Origin: COE1 sp910588595 | GTDB taxonomy: Bacteria > Bacillota > Clostridia > Lachnospirales > Lachnospiraceae | Direction: 5' to 3' | Length of the DNA stretch: 64,000 bases | NCBI GenBank assembly: GCA_948957135.1 | Contig: CARDBT010000004.1 | Coordinates: 62,001 to 126,000, forward strand | In this document: positions 26,605-35,800 of the stretch, in pieces | Position numbering within the stretch: position 1 is the stretch's first letter | How the letters are laid out: the number at the start of each line of letters is the position of its first letter | Notes under the pieces: model-generated | The model's input: only the letters and a program-made list of their open reading frames with translations | What the model was told of the DNA's origin: nothing | Database searches by the model: none | Translations under genes and position numbers: made by a program

Positions 26605-27012
26605 ATGGAGAACAGGGAACTGATTCGTCTGGCACTGGAGGCGAGAGAGATGGCGTATGTGCCATATTCAAAATATATGGTCGGTGCGGCGCTTCTGACA
26701 AAGCGGGGAAGTGTGTACAAGGGATGCAATATCGAAAATGCAGCCTACACGCCGACCAACTGCGCGGAGCGGACAGCGTTTTTCAAGGCGGTGAGCGAGG
26801 GAGAACGCGAGTTTGAAGCGATCGCGATTGTCGGCGGCTATCAGGGGGCGCCGACAAGCTATGCATATCCTTGCGGTGTGTGCAGGCAGGTTATGATGGA
26901 GTTCTGTGATTCGGCAGGATTTCGGATCATCACAGCGGTCTCGGAGGAACAGTATGTGGAGCGGACGCTCGCAGAGCTGTTCCCCGAGGGATTTGGACCG
27001 GATAATTTGTGA
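26605..27012 (+). CDS. cdd: Cytidine deaminase
   Basis: The 135-residue enzyme deaminates cytidine and deoxycytidine in pyrimidine salvage. The zinc site is complete: NCAERTAFF (Cys ligand and catalytic Glu) and PCGVCRQ (two Cys ligands). FxVGAAL and GCNIENAAY are family motifs. A TAAAGGGAG site lies upstream of the ATG. The stretch of about 500 bp before it contains only the spoIVA terminator and repeat copy 2. Confidence 0.95.
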   Translation: MENRELIRLALEAREMAYVPYSKYMVGAALLTKRGSVYKGCNIENAAYTPTNCAERTAFFKAVSEGEREFEAIAIVGGYQGAPTSYAYPCGVCRQVMMEFCDSAGFRIITAVSEEQYVERTLAELFPEGFGPDNL

Positions 27013-27088
27013 TCAGGGTGAAAGCCTCCAAGTTCAAGAGGATTTGGGGGTTTTTACAATTTGTGCAGTAGGCAGATTGGAGGAAACT

Positions 27089-28798
27089 ATGGAGATCGCA
27101 GTACTTTTTGCAATATTGGTGGCAGTTTTTCTGTATGTGATGATCAGGGGGGCAGTGGAGGAGAAGAGCCGCAGGAAAAGATACCGCAGGCAGCTCAAAG
27201 AGCTCTACGGCAGCTTTCCGGACAGAACCTACAGCCCGGAGGAGCTTGACCGGATAGCGCGCTACTACTGGCATACGTGTGAGAAAGACTGCGGCGCCGA
27301 AAATGATATCGACGGGATCACCTGGAATGACCTGGCAATGGACAATGTTTTTGCGCGCATGAATTTCACACAGTCCTCGTCGGGTGAGGAGTATCTGTAT
27401 GCGATGCTGCGGCGCCCTGTGACTGACGACAGAGACGGCAGACAGGAAAAGATGGAGGCGCACATCCGCTATATGATGACGAGCGAGAAGGAGCGGCTTG
27501 ATACGATGATGTCCCTCAGAGATCTGGGGCGCACAGGTAAGTACGCGCTCTCTGACTATCTCGATTACCTTGATGAGCTTGGCGTGCGCGGCAACAGTAT
27601 GCACTATGGCTGCATCCTGCTGCTCCTGGTGGCGGTCGCGGTGATCTTCGTGCGGGCGTCGCTGGGAGTGCCTCTGCTGATCGCGGCAGCGTGCTTCAAC
27701 ATTGTGACATATATGAAAGAGAAAGGGATCGCAGCCCCTTATGTGACGACATTTTCCTATATCATGCGCATGATCCACTGCGCTGACGACATCATAAAGC
27801 ATCACTATGGTCCCGAGATGGAGGATTATGTTTCGACCTTAAGATCAGAGAGGGGAAGCTTTCGGGATTTCGAGAAAAATTCGGGGATGGTGCTGAAAAT
27901 GAACGCCTCGACCGGAAACATCGATGAACTGTTGTTTGATTATATCAAAATGCTGACACACATCGACCTGATCCGCTTTAATAAGATGCTCCATATTGTC
28001 CATGAGAACAAGCGTGAGATCATCGGGCTTGCCGAAGATATCGGTTATATTGATGCGGTGATCTCCATAGGATATTTTAGGGCGGCGCTGCCATATTATA
28101 CGACGCCTGTGCTCAGGACCGGGTGCGACAGTCCGTTTGCGATCAGCGAGGGATTTCATCCGTGCATTGACAGCCCGGTCGCAAACAGCTTTTCACAGCG
28201 CAGAGGTATGATCATCACCGGTTCCAATGCGTCGGGCAAGTCCACCTTTTTGAAAATGACTGCGATCAACGCGATCCTGGCGCAGACGATACACACCTGC
28301 GCGGCAAAAATGTACAAGGGCAATTATTACAGGATCTATTCCTCCATGTCACTGCGGGATGATCTCGGCAGCGGTGAGAGCTACTATATCGTGGAGATCA
28401 AGGCGCTCAAGCGCATCGTGGACGCGGCGGGCACGGGGGATAACACGCCGCTTTTGTGCTTTGTGGACGAAGTGCTCAGAGGTACGAATACGGTGGAGCG
28501 CATCGCCGCGTCGACACAGATCCTGGAGCGGCTGTCACAGCAGGGGATCCGCTGTTTTGCGGCGACGCACGACATAGAGCTAACACATCTGCTGGAGCGG
28601 TATTATGACAATTATCATTTTGAGGAAGAGGTCAGAAACGACGATGTGCTCTTCTCGTACAGACTTCTCGAGGGAAGGGCACACACCAGGAATGCGATCA
28701 AGCTTCTGGAGATCATAGGGTTTTCTAAGGAGATCATCAGAAGGGCGGACGACATGGCAAGGGCGTTCCTTGCGGATGGCGAATGGTCTGCCGAGTAA
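27089..28798 (+). CDS. Membrane-anchored MutS-like ATPase
   Basis: The 569-residue protein starts at 27089 (ggagg 6 bp upstream). It has an N-terminal membrane helix (residues 2-19), a second hydrophobic hairpin (~172-206), and a MutS C-terminal ATPase: Walker A GSNASGKST (378-386), Walker B LLCFVDEVLRGT (Asp460, Glu461) and FAATHD. It lacks the MutS mismatch-recognition domain and the Smr domain of MutS2, so classical mismatch repair is unlikely. Similar membrane MutS relatives occur in Clostridia and Bacteroidota, without known function. The ABC exporter genes follow after 24 bp. Confidence 0.8.
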   Translation: MEIAVLFAILVAVFLYVMIRGAVEEKSRRKRYRRQLKELYGSFPDRTYSPEELDRIARYYWHTCEKDCGAENDIDGITWNDLAMDNVFARMNFTQSSSGEEYLYAMLRRPVTDDRDGRQEKMEAHIRYMMTSEKERLDTMMSLRDLGRTGKYALSDYLDYLDELGVRGNSMHYGCILLLLVAVAVIFVRASLGVPLLIAAACFNIVTYMKEKGIAAPYVTTFSYIMRMIHCADDIIKHHYGPEMEDYVSTLRSERGSFRDFEKNSGMVLKMNASTGNIDELLFDYIKMLTHIDLIRFNKMLHIVHENKREIIGLAEDIGYIDAVISIGYFRAALPYYTTPVLRTGCDSPFAISEGFHPCIDSPVANSFSQRRGMIITGSNASGKSTFLKMTAINAILAQTIHTCAAKMYKGNYYRIYSSMSLRDDLGSGESYYIVEIKALKRIVDAAGTGDNTPLLCFVDEVLRGTNTVERIAASTQILERLSQQGIRCFAATHDIELTHLLERYYDNYHFEEEVRNDDVLFSYRLLEGRAHTRNAIKLLEIIGFSKEIIRRADDMARAFLADGEWSAE

Positions 28799-28822
28799 GC
28801 GAAACTGTTTGTGGAGGGGGAC

Positions 28823-30577
28823 ATGAAAACAGTATTGTCAAAATATCTAAGACCGTACTACGGACGTATGCTGCTGGGGTTTGTCATCAAGTTTATCGGG
28901 ACGATCATGGATCTGTGCCTGCCCTGGATACTGGCGTATATGATCGACACAGTGATCCCGCAGGGGAGGCGGAATGACATTTTTGTGTGGGGATTTGTGA
29001 TGCTAGTCTGCTCGGTGCTCGCGCTCACGTTCAACGTGGTCGCAAACCGCATGGCATCCAAGGTGGCAAGAGATACGACGGAGACGATACGCCGCGATTT
29101 GTTTGTGAAGATCATGTGGCTCTCCAATGCGAAGACGGACGAATTCACGAAGCCGTCCCTGATCTCGAGACTCACAACAGACACCTACAATATCCAGCAG
29201 ATGCTGGGGAGAGTGCAGCGCCTTGGCGTCCGCGCCCCGATCCTGGTGATCGGCGGCATACTCGTGACACTGACACTCGATCCGGTGCTGACGCTCGTGA
29301 TGGTCTCCGTGATGCCGGTCACGGCGTTTGTCACGTACTATTTTTCCAGAAAAAGTATCCCCATGTACAATGCGCTGCAGAGGGCTGTCGACCAGTTTGT
29401 GCGCCTGCTGCGGGAGGATATCGCAGGGATCCGTGTGATCAAAGCGCTCTCCAAGACGGACTGCGAGGAACAGAAATATGATGACCTGAACAAAAAGGTG
29501 GTCACGCTGGAGCGGCGGGCGGATGTCACGATGGCGGTCGTCAATCCTGCCACGAACCTTTTTCTGAACCTCGGGCTGGTGTTTGTCGTGATCGTCGGTG
29601 CGTACAGGGTGGATCAGGGCACCTCCGAGGTCGGCAAGATCCTGGCATTTCTCACCTATTTTACGATCATATTAAATGCCATGATCAATATTTCCAAGAT
29701 GTTTGTCATCATTTCGAGGGCAGTGGCGTCGGCGGACCGTATCATGGAGGTCATCGATGTGCCGGATAGGATGGATCCGGATAAGATAAGTCTGGATAAG
29801 ATAAATCAGGATCAGGTGCAGTCTGTGCACGGCGAACAGCCCGCGGAAGAGGAGGCATATATCTGCTTTGAGCATGTGACATTCTCCTATCGGTCTGCGG
29901 AGGCAGAGCCCAATCTGGCGGACATCAGCTTCTCGCTGAAAAAGGGTGAGACGCTCGGGATCATCGGCGCGACAGGCTCAGGGAAGAGCACGCTCGCCGC
30001 GCTGCTGATGCGTTTTTATGAGACTGATCGGGGAAATATCTATATAGAGGGTGAAGATATCCGTTCCATGGAGGCTGGCAGGCTCAGGGAACGGTTTGGC
30101 GTCGTCTTTCAGAACGATACGATCTTTGAGGATTCCATCGCGGGGAATGTCCGTATGGGACGGACACTGTCAGATGCGGATGTCAGAAAGGCGATCGAAT
30201 ATGCGCGGGCGAAAGAGTTTGTCGAGGAAGCAGGGCGGGGATATGATGACCACATCAATATCCGCGGAGCCAATCTGAGCGGCGGGCAGAAGCAGCGCAT
30301 ACTGATCGCGAGGGCACTGGCGGCAAAGCCGGATATCCTGATCCTGGACGATTCCTCGAGCGCGCTGGACTACAAGACGGACGCTGCCCTGCGCCGTGAG
30401 CTGGCAGCGCATTTTGCGGACACGACGAAGCTGATCATCGCACAGCGCGTCAGCTCGATACTGCATGCGGATCACATCATGGTGCTCGAGGACGGGAAAA
30501 TGATCGGGTACGGCACGCACGAGGAGCTTTTGGAGCACTGCGAGGTGTACCGGGAGATCCGCGACTCACAGATGTAG
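28823..30577 (+). CDS. ABC exporter subunit with degenerate nucleotide site
   Basis: The 584-residue half-transporter has six N-terminal membrane helices and an ATPase domain with Walker A GATGSGKST and signature LSGGQKQR. The Walker B end is LILDDSSS, with Asp in place of the catalytic Glu, and the switch His is Gln (IIAQRVSS). These changes are typical of the degenerate site of heterodimeric type IV exporters. The start at 28823 follows GGAGGGGG. The partner gene starts 28 bp after the stop. Substrate unknown (drug, peptide or lipid). Confidence 0.9.
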   Translation: MKTVLSKYLRPYYGRMLLGFVIKFIGTIMDLCLPWILAYMIDTVIPQGRRNDIFVWGFVMLVCSVLALTFNVVANRMASKVARDTTETIRRDLFVKIMWLSNAKTDEFTKPSLISRLTTDTYNIQQMLGRVQRLGVRAPILVIGGILVTLTLDPVLTLVMVSVMPVTAFVTYYFSRKSIPMYNALQRAVDQFVRLLREDIAGIRVIKALSKTDCEEQKYDDLNKKVVTLERRADVTMAVVNPATNLFLNLGLVFVVIVGAYRVDQGTSEVGKILAFLTYFTIILNAMINISKMFVIISRAVASADRIMEVIDVPDRMDPDKISLDKINQDQVQSVHGEQPAEEEAYICFEHVTFSYRSAEAEPNLADISFSLKKGETLGIIGATGSGKSTLAALLMRFYETDRGNIYIEGEDIRSMEAGRLRERFGVVFQNDTIFEDSIAGNVRMGRTLSDADVRKAIEYARAKEFVEEAGRGYDDHINIRGANLSGGQKQRILIARALAAKPDILILDDSSSALDYKTDAALRRELAAHFADTTKLIIAQRVSSILHADHIMVLEDGKMIGYGTHEELLEHCEVYREIRDSQM

Positions 30578-30605
30578 ATCGATTTAGACTGGTTGGAGGT
30601 AGGTT

Positions 30606-32375
30606 ATGGCGGAAGGGCAGAAAAAGTACGAGAAACCAAAGAACCGCAAAAAGACGGTACTGCGGCTTGGCAGCTATATGATACAGTACAAATATCTGGT
30701 GCTGTTGGCGCTTGGCTTGACATTGGGAAGCAATCTGCTGGCGCTGGTGGGACCGATGCTCTCGGGCTACGCGATCGATGCCATAGAGCCGGGCGCCGGA
30801 AAGGTAGACTTTGCGCGTGTGTTTTACTATGCAGGACTGATGGTGGTTTTTTATGTTGTTTCGTCCGTGCTGTCTTACATATTATCCGTCCTGATGATCC
30901 AGATCAGCCGCAAGGTCGTGTATCAGATGCGCAAGGATGTATTCAATCGTCTGATGGAGCTGCCGGTCGGGTATTTTGACACGCACCAGACAGGAGATAT
31001 CATCAGCCGCATTTCATATGATATTGACACGGTAAACACCTCGCTTGCAAACGATATAATTCAGATCTTTACAACCCTGATCACGGTTGTCGGCGCGTTT
31101 TTCATGATGATCGTCATCTCGCCCAAGCTGGTGCTGATCTTTGCCTTTACAGTGCCGTTGTCGATCGCGCTGACCAGATTCATCACGGGAAAGACGCGCC
31201 CTCTGTTTCGCATGCGGTCGCGCAGATTGGGCGAATTAAACGGTTTCGTGGAGGAGATGATCTCAGGGCAGAAGACGTTGAAAGCATATCATCAGGAGGA
31301 AAACACGATCGGCAGGTTTGACGGCAAAAACGGGGAGGCGGTGGAGGCTTATTACAGGGCAGAGTATTATGGAAGCGTTGTCGGCCCTGCGGTGAATTTT
31401 GTCAACAACCTCTCCCTCGCGCTGGTGAGCATGTTCGGGGCGCTGCTCTTTCTGAACGGGCAGATGCGCATTGGCAGTATTTCTTCGTTTATCCTGTATT
31501 CCAGGAAATTCTCCGGACCGATCAACGAGGCGGCAAATATCATGAGCGAGCTGCAGTCTGCGCTCGCCGCTGCAGAGCGCGTATTCCATATGATCGACGA
31601 GCCGGCGGAGACCGCTGACTGCACAGGCGCACTGGAACTTGAGAATGTTGACGGCGATGTCCTGCTGGAAGATGTGAGCTTTGGGTATACGAAAGACCAA
31701 AAGATCATCAAAGGTCTGAACCTGCACGCCGCATCGGGAAAACTTGTGGCGGTCGTAGGACCGACCGGAGCCGGAAAGACGACGCTGATCAATCTGCTGA
31801 TGCGTTTTTATGACGTGGACGACGGAAGGATCTGTGTGGATGGTCACGGCATCTGCGATGTGACACGCGCAAGCCTGCGCCGGGCGTATGCCATGGTGCT
31901 GCAGGACACATGGCTCTTTGAGGGAACCGTCTTTGACAATATCGCCTACGGCAGACAGGGGGCGGCTTTGGAGGAAGTGACCGCCGCCGCCAGGGCAGCC
32001 AGGATCCACTCGTACATCAGGCGTCTGCCGCAGGGGTACGACACTGTTCTCACCGACGAGGGAACCAATATCTCAAAGGGACAGAAACAGCTGCTGACGA
32101 TCGCGCGGGCGATGCTGCTGGACGCGCCGATGCTCATTCTCGACGAGGCGACCTCCAATGTCGACACCAGGACAGAGCAGCAGATCCAGCAGGCGATGCG
32201 CAGACTGATGGAGCACAAGACCTGCTTTGTCATCGCCCACAGGCTCTCGACCATTCAGAATGCGGACGTGATCCTGGTGGTAAACCACGGGGAGATCGTG
32301 GAGCAGGGGACGCACGGGGAGCTGATGGAGCGGAAAGGATTTTATTTTCAGATGTACCAGGCGCAGTTCGAGTAG
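30606..32375 (+). CDS. ABC exporter subunit with canonical catalytic residues
   Basis: The 589-residue partner has six membrane helices (residues ~25-320), Walker A GPTGAGKTT, Walker B LILDEATSN with the catalytic Glu, and switch His in VIAHRLST. Its signature loop is altered to ISKGQKQ. A changed signature here faces the altered Walker B of the upstream subunit, exactly as in heterodimers such as TM287/288 or LmrCD. The ATG follows ggaggtaggtt. The pair forms an operon. Confidence 0.9.
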   Translation: MAEGQKKYEKPKNRKKTVLRLGSYMIQYKYLVLLALGLTLGSNLLALVGPMLSGYAIDAIEPGAGKVDFARVFYYAGLMVVFYVVSSVLSYILSVLMIQISRKVVYQMRKDVFNRLMELPVGYFDTHQTGDIISRISYDIDTVNTSLANDIIQIFTTLITVVGAFFMMIVISPKLVLIFAFTVPLSIALTRFITGKTRPLFRMRSRRLGELNGFVEEMISGQKTLKAYHQEENTIGRFDGKNGEAVEAYYRAEYYGSVVGPAVNFVNNLSLALVSMFGALLFLNGQMRIGSISSFILYSRKFSGPINEAANIMSELQSALAAAERVFHMIDEPAETADCTGALELENVDGDVLLEDVSFGYTKDQKIIKGLNLHAASGKLVAVVGPTGAGKTTLINLLMRFYDVDDGRICVDGHGICDVTRASLRRAYAMVLQDTWLFEGTVFDNIAYGRQGAALEEVTAAARAARIHSYIRRLPQGYDTVLTDEGTNISKGQKQLLTIARAMLLDAPMLILDEATSNVDTRTEQQIQQAMRRLMEHKTCFVIAHRLSTIQNADVILVVNHGEIVEQGTHGELMERKGFYFQMYQAQFE

Positions 32376-32421
32376 GGATATCGACGTTTGGGAAAGGATG
32401 AAGGATCGCGGTGGATCTGGT

Positions 32422-32907
32422 ATGAGAGTAATCATCATTAACGGTCCCATGGGAGTGGGAAAGACGACAATAGGAAAATATATCGCAACAAAATATGCAG
32501 GGACTGCTTTTATAGACGGGGACTGGTGTCTGGATCTCCACCCGTTTGTCGGCAACCGCGAAACGAAAACAATGGCAATCGACAATATTCTGCATATGGT
32601 CGACAACTATAGGAAGTGCTCGATCTGTAAAATGATTGTGCTGGTGTGGTTGATGGATGAACAGTGGGTGTATCAAAAAGTTGCCGGCGGAATCGCTGAT
32701 ATGGGATTGGATGTGAAAAGCGTTGTTTTGGTATGCGGTCAAAAAGATCTGGCTGACAGATGGGAGAACGATAAAAACTGCGAGTGGAGAACACCTGAGT
32801 GGTTTGAAGTAAGCTTAAAGTCTTTATCGCTTTTCTCGTCTTTGGAAAACGGTATCGATACAAGCAGCCTGACAGTTGAGGAGATCGCGGATCGGATCAT
32901 GCGTTAA
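32422..32907 (+). CDS. P-loop kinase-like protein
   Basis: The 161-residue product begins MRVIIINGPMGVGKTTIGKY, a P-loop (Walker A) of the nucleotide/sugar kinase type, with a possible substrate segment FIDGDWCLDLHPF. I start at 32422; an upstream ATG at 32398 lies too close to its putative site. The family is AAA_33/AAA_18-like small kinases, whose substrates are varied. It follows the ABC exporter by 46 bp, and whether it is co-transcribed is unclear. Confidence 0.7.
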   Translation: MRVIIINGPMGVGKTTIGKYIATKYAGTAFIDGDWCLDLHPFVGNRETKTMAIDNILHMVDNYRKCSICKMIVLVWLMDEQWVYQKVAGGIADMGLDVKSVVLVCGQKDLADRWENDKNCEWRTPEWFEVSLKSLSLFSSLENGIDTSSLTVEEIADRIMR

Positions 32908-32961
32908 AGCGCGAACCCGATCTGAAAAACAAAGCCTGAACTGTCAATGTCTGCTGATATG

Positions 32962-33075
32962 TTCTGATGCACAAAAATTTCTGATGAAAAAATTTTTGAT
33001 GAAAAAAATTTCTGTGCAGAAAATTTCTGATGCACAGAAAATTCAAATGTACAAAAAATTTTAGTGCACAAAAAA
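32962..33075. repeat. Degenerate ~16-bp tandem array next to tRNA-Val
   Basis: About seven diverged units around the consensus ATTTCTGATGCACAAAA can be read in a row (for example TTTCTGATGCACA, TTTCTGATGAAAA, TTTTTGATGAAAA, TTTCTGTGCAGAAA). The array abuts the 3' end of the tRNA gene, so on the minus strand the tRNA transcript runs into T-rich sequence starting TTTTTTGTGCAC. Confidence 0.65.
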
Positions 33076-33149
33076 TGGAAGCAAAGGGGCTCGAACCCTT
33101 GACCTCCCGCTAGTCAGGCGAGCGCTCATCCCAGCTGAGCTATGCTTCC
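33076..33149 (-). tRNA. tRNA-Val (GAC)
   Basis: Read on the minus strand the 74-nt cloverleaf is complete: acceptor GGAAGCA/TGCTTCC, D arm GCTC...GAGC, anticodon stem CTCGC/GCGGG with loop CTGACTA (anticodon GAC), variable loop AGGTC, and T arm AAGGG-TTCGAGC-CCCTT. The discriminator base is A. CCA is not encoded. Confidence 0.95.
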
Positions 33150-33158
33150 ATGTTATCT

Positions 33159-33186
33159 ATTATACCATGTTGTTCTGATATTGCAA
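33159..33186 (-). promoter_or_regulatory. Promoter of tRNA-Val
   Basis: On the minus strand TTGCAA (33186-33181) and a perfect TATAAT (33164-33159) are 16 bp apart; the tRNA begins 9 bp after the -10 box. Confidence 0.75.
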
Positions 33187-33226
33187 TATATTTTTTTAGA
33201 ATTGTACTGATCAGCGGATCAAAATT

Positions 33227-33351
33227 GTTACCGTTCACACCCCAACTGATTCTGATACAATTTTGTGCAATGAAGGTGTAAACAGCAACAGTTTTTGCGC
33301 ACGCTTTTCACTGCGCTGATTGACGACTGAACAGCAGTGATAAGAATCAGG
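33227..33351. repeat. Palindromic intergenic repeat, copy 3
   Basis: GTTACCGTTCACACC (33227) pairs with GGTGTAAACAGCAAC (33275). A segment GCGCACGCTTTTCACT then ATTGACGACTGAACAG (33297-33333) matches the left part of copy 2. CTGATTCT (33246) also pairs with AGAATCAG (33344). The 3' end touches the end of the histidine phosphatase gene. Confidence 0.65.
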
Positions 33352-33360
33352 CGAACGCGA

Positions 33361-34089
33361 TCAGTCATGCCGCATTCTGTCATCGTACGTCTCACAGAAG
33401 CGCGCGGAAAAAGAGGGTTCTTCATCAGCTGCATACAGGTGTGAGATATCTCCGAAACTGCTGACGCGGAAAATGCCAACACCCTCCCTGCGTTCCTCCG
33501 TGTAGATCGTGGTGACGGATGTGGGAGCCGCTGCCGTATGGTGCCATAACACCATGGGGGAGAGGTTCATGAGATGGCTCAAAAGGACACATTCCACGCC
33601 GAAGTGGCAGAAGAAAGCAAGAGTATCACGGTTTGGCTTTTCCACACGATAGATGCCGCCCTCCCTGACATATCCATGCTCCGCCAGCAGTTTGTCAAAA
33701 CTGTCGGTTATCCACTGGTATTCCCTGCCGACATCTCCCTCCGCCATGGCCGGATGCGCACTCCACTGATCCCGGTCATAAAAACACCTTTCGCCTGTCC
33801 AGTCCTTGGGAAGCCAGTCCCATGCGATCGTGCGCCTGTCTGCCACATCGGGGCGTCTGATCGAAGGCGCAAATTCACGCAGCCACTCGTGGGTGGCAGC
33901 AGTGCGGTTCATTTTCTCCAGTGTGCAGGACGCGGTGGCTTGGGCACGTCCAAGCGGCGACACATAGAAGCTTTCGATATTCATTTTGCAGAGTCTCTCC
34001 GCTAACAGCCTGGCTTCCCGCCAGCCCTTTTCAGTCAGTGTATCGTTTTCATAATCGGGATCGCCATGTCGTATGATCAATAGTCTCAT
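33361..34089 (-). CDS. Histidine phosphatase superfamily protein
   Basis: The 242-residue protein opens with LLIIRHGDPDYENDTLTEKG, the RHG motif that carries the phosphorylated histidine, and contains FYVSPLGRAQATA and later FCHFGVECVL with the second catalytic His. It belongs to the phosphoglycerate mutase-like branch, which covers many phosphatases, so the substrate is open. The ATG at 34089 follows GAGGAAATCTTT; the ORF upstream is not needed. It is transcribed divergently from the XRE regulator. Confidence 0.85.
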   Translation of the reverse strand: MRLLIIRHGDPDYENDTLTEKGWREARLLAERLCKMNIESFYVSPLGRAQATASCTLEKMNRTAATHEWLREFAPSIRRPDVADRRTIAWDWLPKDWTGERCFYDRDQWSAHPAMAEGDVGREYQWITDSFDKLLAEHGYVREGGIYRVEKPNRDTLAFFCHFGVECVLLSHLMNLSPMVLWHHTAAAPTSVTTIYTEERREGVGIFRVSSFGDISHLYAADEEPSFSARFCETYDDRMRHD

Positions 34090-34395
34090 AAAGATTTCCT
34101 CATTTCTTTTGTCGATTGTTATTTTTATCACAATGATACAGTATCGTGTTTTCCAGCAGGTTTTCATTGTATCACAGATTCTTTCATCTCCTTTGATACC
34201 TCCATCATAGCCCAAAGTGTACAAAATATCAACAGTGAAAACTTTATTGTATGGCAAAGCATTGTCATGGGTGAACTCAACTGCGGTTAGAATTGACTAG
34301 AATACGCTTTGATTGAATCAGTGCACGGTCTGATATATACTCAATATAAGCTGATCAGCAGGAAACAATGCAAAGATATTTTAAACGGAGGTAAG

Positions 34396-35436
34396 ATGAA
34401 AATGGATATCGGAAAACAGATCAGGGCACTGCGGCTTGCAAAAGGGGTCACGCAGGAGGAATTGGCAGAATATCTGGGTGTGTCTTTTCAGGCAGTATCA
34501 AAGTGGGAGACGGAGGCGAGCACGCCGGATATCGCGCTGCTGCCCGACATTGCAGTATTTTTCGGCATTTCGATCGATGAGCTGTTCCATATATCCAACG
34601 AGGCGGAATTTGAACGTATAGAAAATATGTTCTGGCATGAGAGACGCATCAGCCCAGAAACATTCATTCACTGCGTACGGTTCCTGGAAGGCGTGCCGCA
34701 GGATGATCCTGGGAGTGTCAGGGCGTACAGCTGTCTGGCATATCTGTATAACCACAGGGCAAAAAGCGACCATGAGACGGCGAGCGAATATGCCAAGAAG
34801 GTTCTCGATATAAATCCGGACGAAAAATCCGGTTGGGTTGCATTCCTGGAAGCAAACAACGGTGTATGCGGCGATGAGTGGTATGACAACCATTTTGAAG
34901 TCATTGAATATTTTAAGGAGTTTCTCAGAAGAAATCCCAACAATTATCGGGGGCTCTATGGCATTATTGAAAATCTGCTCGATGATGGGCGCTGCGACGA
35001 GGCGGTTCCGTACATCGAACAAATTCGCGCAGTGGCGAAAAATTATCAGTATGAGATTTATATGGGGGATGTGATGTTTGGAAAAGGCAGGCACCGGGAA
35101 GCCGTGGAGTACTGGAATGCAGCTGTGGCTCATTTTCCTGACACATGGCAGGCTTACTGCGGACGGGCAGATCGTATGAAAAGGCTGGGCAGATATGAGG
35201 AGGCGCTGGCTGACTATGAGAAGTGTTTTGACATACAGAAACCGCCCCGAATTACGGACGGGCTTCATTCCCGCGCCCAGCTCCATGAACTTATGGGGGA
35301 CTATGCTGCCGCGATCGCCGACAGGGAGCGTCTGATCCAGTGCTTGAAAGAAGAGTACGGCACAGTTTCCGGTGAGGGAATCAACAGCCAGAAAAGGGAG
35401 ATTGAGCGGCTGAAAAGGTTTTTGTGGACTGCTTGA
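34396..35436 (+). CDS. XRE-type regulator with TPR domain
   Basis: The 346-residue protein has an N-terminal helix-turn-helix (residues ~8-62: IRALRLAKGVTQEELAEYLGVS, QAVSKWETEASTPDIALLPDIA) and a helical C-terminus with TPR-like repeats (RYEEALADYEKCFDI, GDYAAAIADRERLIQ). This layout suits a DNA-binding regulator with a protein or peptide interaction domain. GGAGGT lies just upstream; ATG at 34402 is an alternative start. It has a terminator of its own. Target genes are unknown. Confidence 0.85.
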   Translation: MKMDIGKQIRALRLAKGVTQEELAEYLGVSFQAVSKWETEASTPDIALLPDIAVFFGISIDELFHISNEAEFERIENMFWHERRISPETFIHCVRFLEGVPQDDPGSVRAYSCLAYLYNHRAKSDHETASEYAKKVLDINPDEKSGWVAFLEANNGVCGDEWYDNHFEVIEYFKEFLRRNPNNYRGLYGIIENLLDDGRCDEAVPYIEQIRAVAKNYQYEIYMGDVMFGKGRHREAVEYWNAAVAHFPDTWQAYCGRADRMKRLGRYEEALADYEKCFDIQKPPRITDGLHSRAQLHELMGDYAAAIADRERLIQCLKEEYGTVSGEGINSQKREIERLKRFLWTA

Positions 35437-35466
35437 TAACATATGAAGAGACTTAGGTTTGATGCC

Positions 35467-35507
35467 AAAAATACGGGAAGCCAGCAAATTAAGGCTTCCC
35501 GTATTTT
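35467..35507 (+). terminator. Rho-independent terminator
   Basis: AAATACGGGAAGCC pairs with GGCTTCCCGTATTT around a ten-base loop and continues into TTTTG. It separates the regulator from the xylanase gene. Confidence 0.9.
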
Positions 35508-35800
35508 GTCTGCAGAAGGTGGATCAGTATGAAGCGGTGTTCAATACAGGCATTAGTCCGGACATGAACAGGTCTCGATTCAGAAGCTGTGCATTCTTTT
35601 GAGGAATGTCTGGAGAAAGCAGATTGAGTGGAAATTGATGTTAAAATATGGAAAAAAGCAACATTTAGAGGATAAAGAGCAAAAAATGAGAAGTGCACAT
35701 ATGTAACAACAAATATACTTAAAATAAGTTTATATTATAGAAAAAATTATCTATAATGTAACGAAGTAAATATGAAATTTTCTATTAAGGAGGTGTTAGG
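35508..35800 (+). promoter_or_regulatory. Leader region of the xylanase gene
   Basis: The last ~110 bp are very AT-rich and hold a perfect TATAAT at 35752-35757, but the matching -35 (TTTATA, 35729) is weak, which may mean an activator is needed. A strong aaggaggtg site precedes the ATG. The first ~190 bp contain short coding-like fragments in different frames (for example reading VDQYEAVFNTGISPD) that might be remains of a lost gene, but this is weak. Confidence 0.45.

Noticed and set aside
35664..35690. TTTAGAGGATAAAGAGC upstream of the xylanase gene
   Set aside because: Only one half-site matches; the second is changed and no -10 element follows at 9 bp, so membership in the regulon is not supported.
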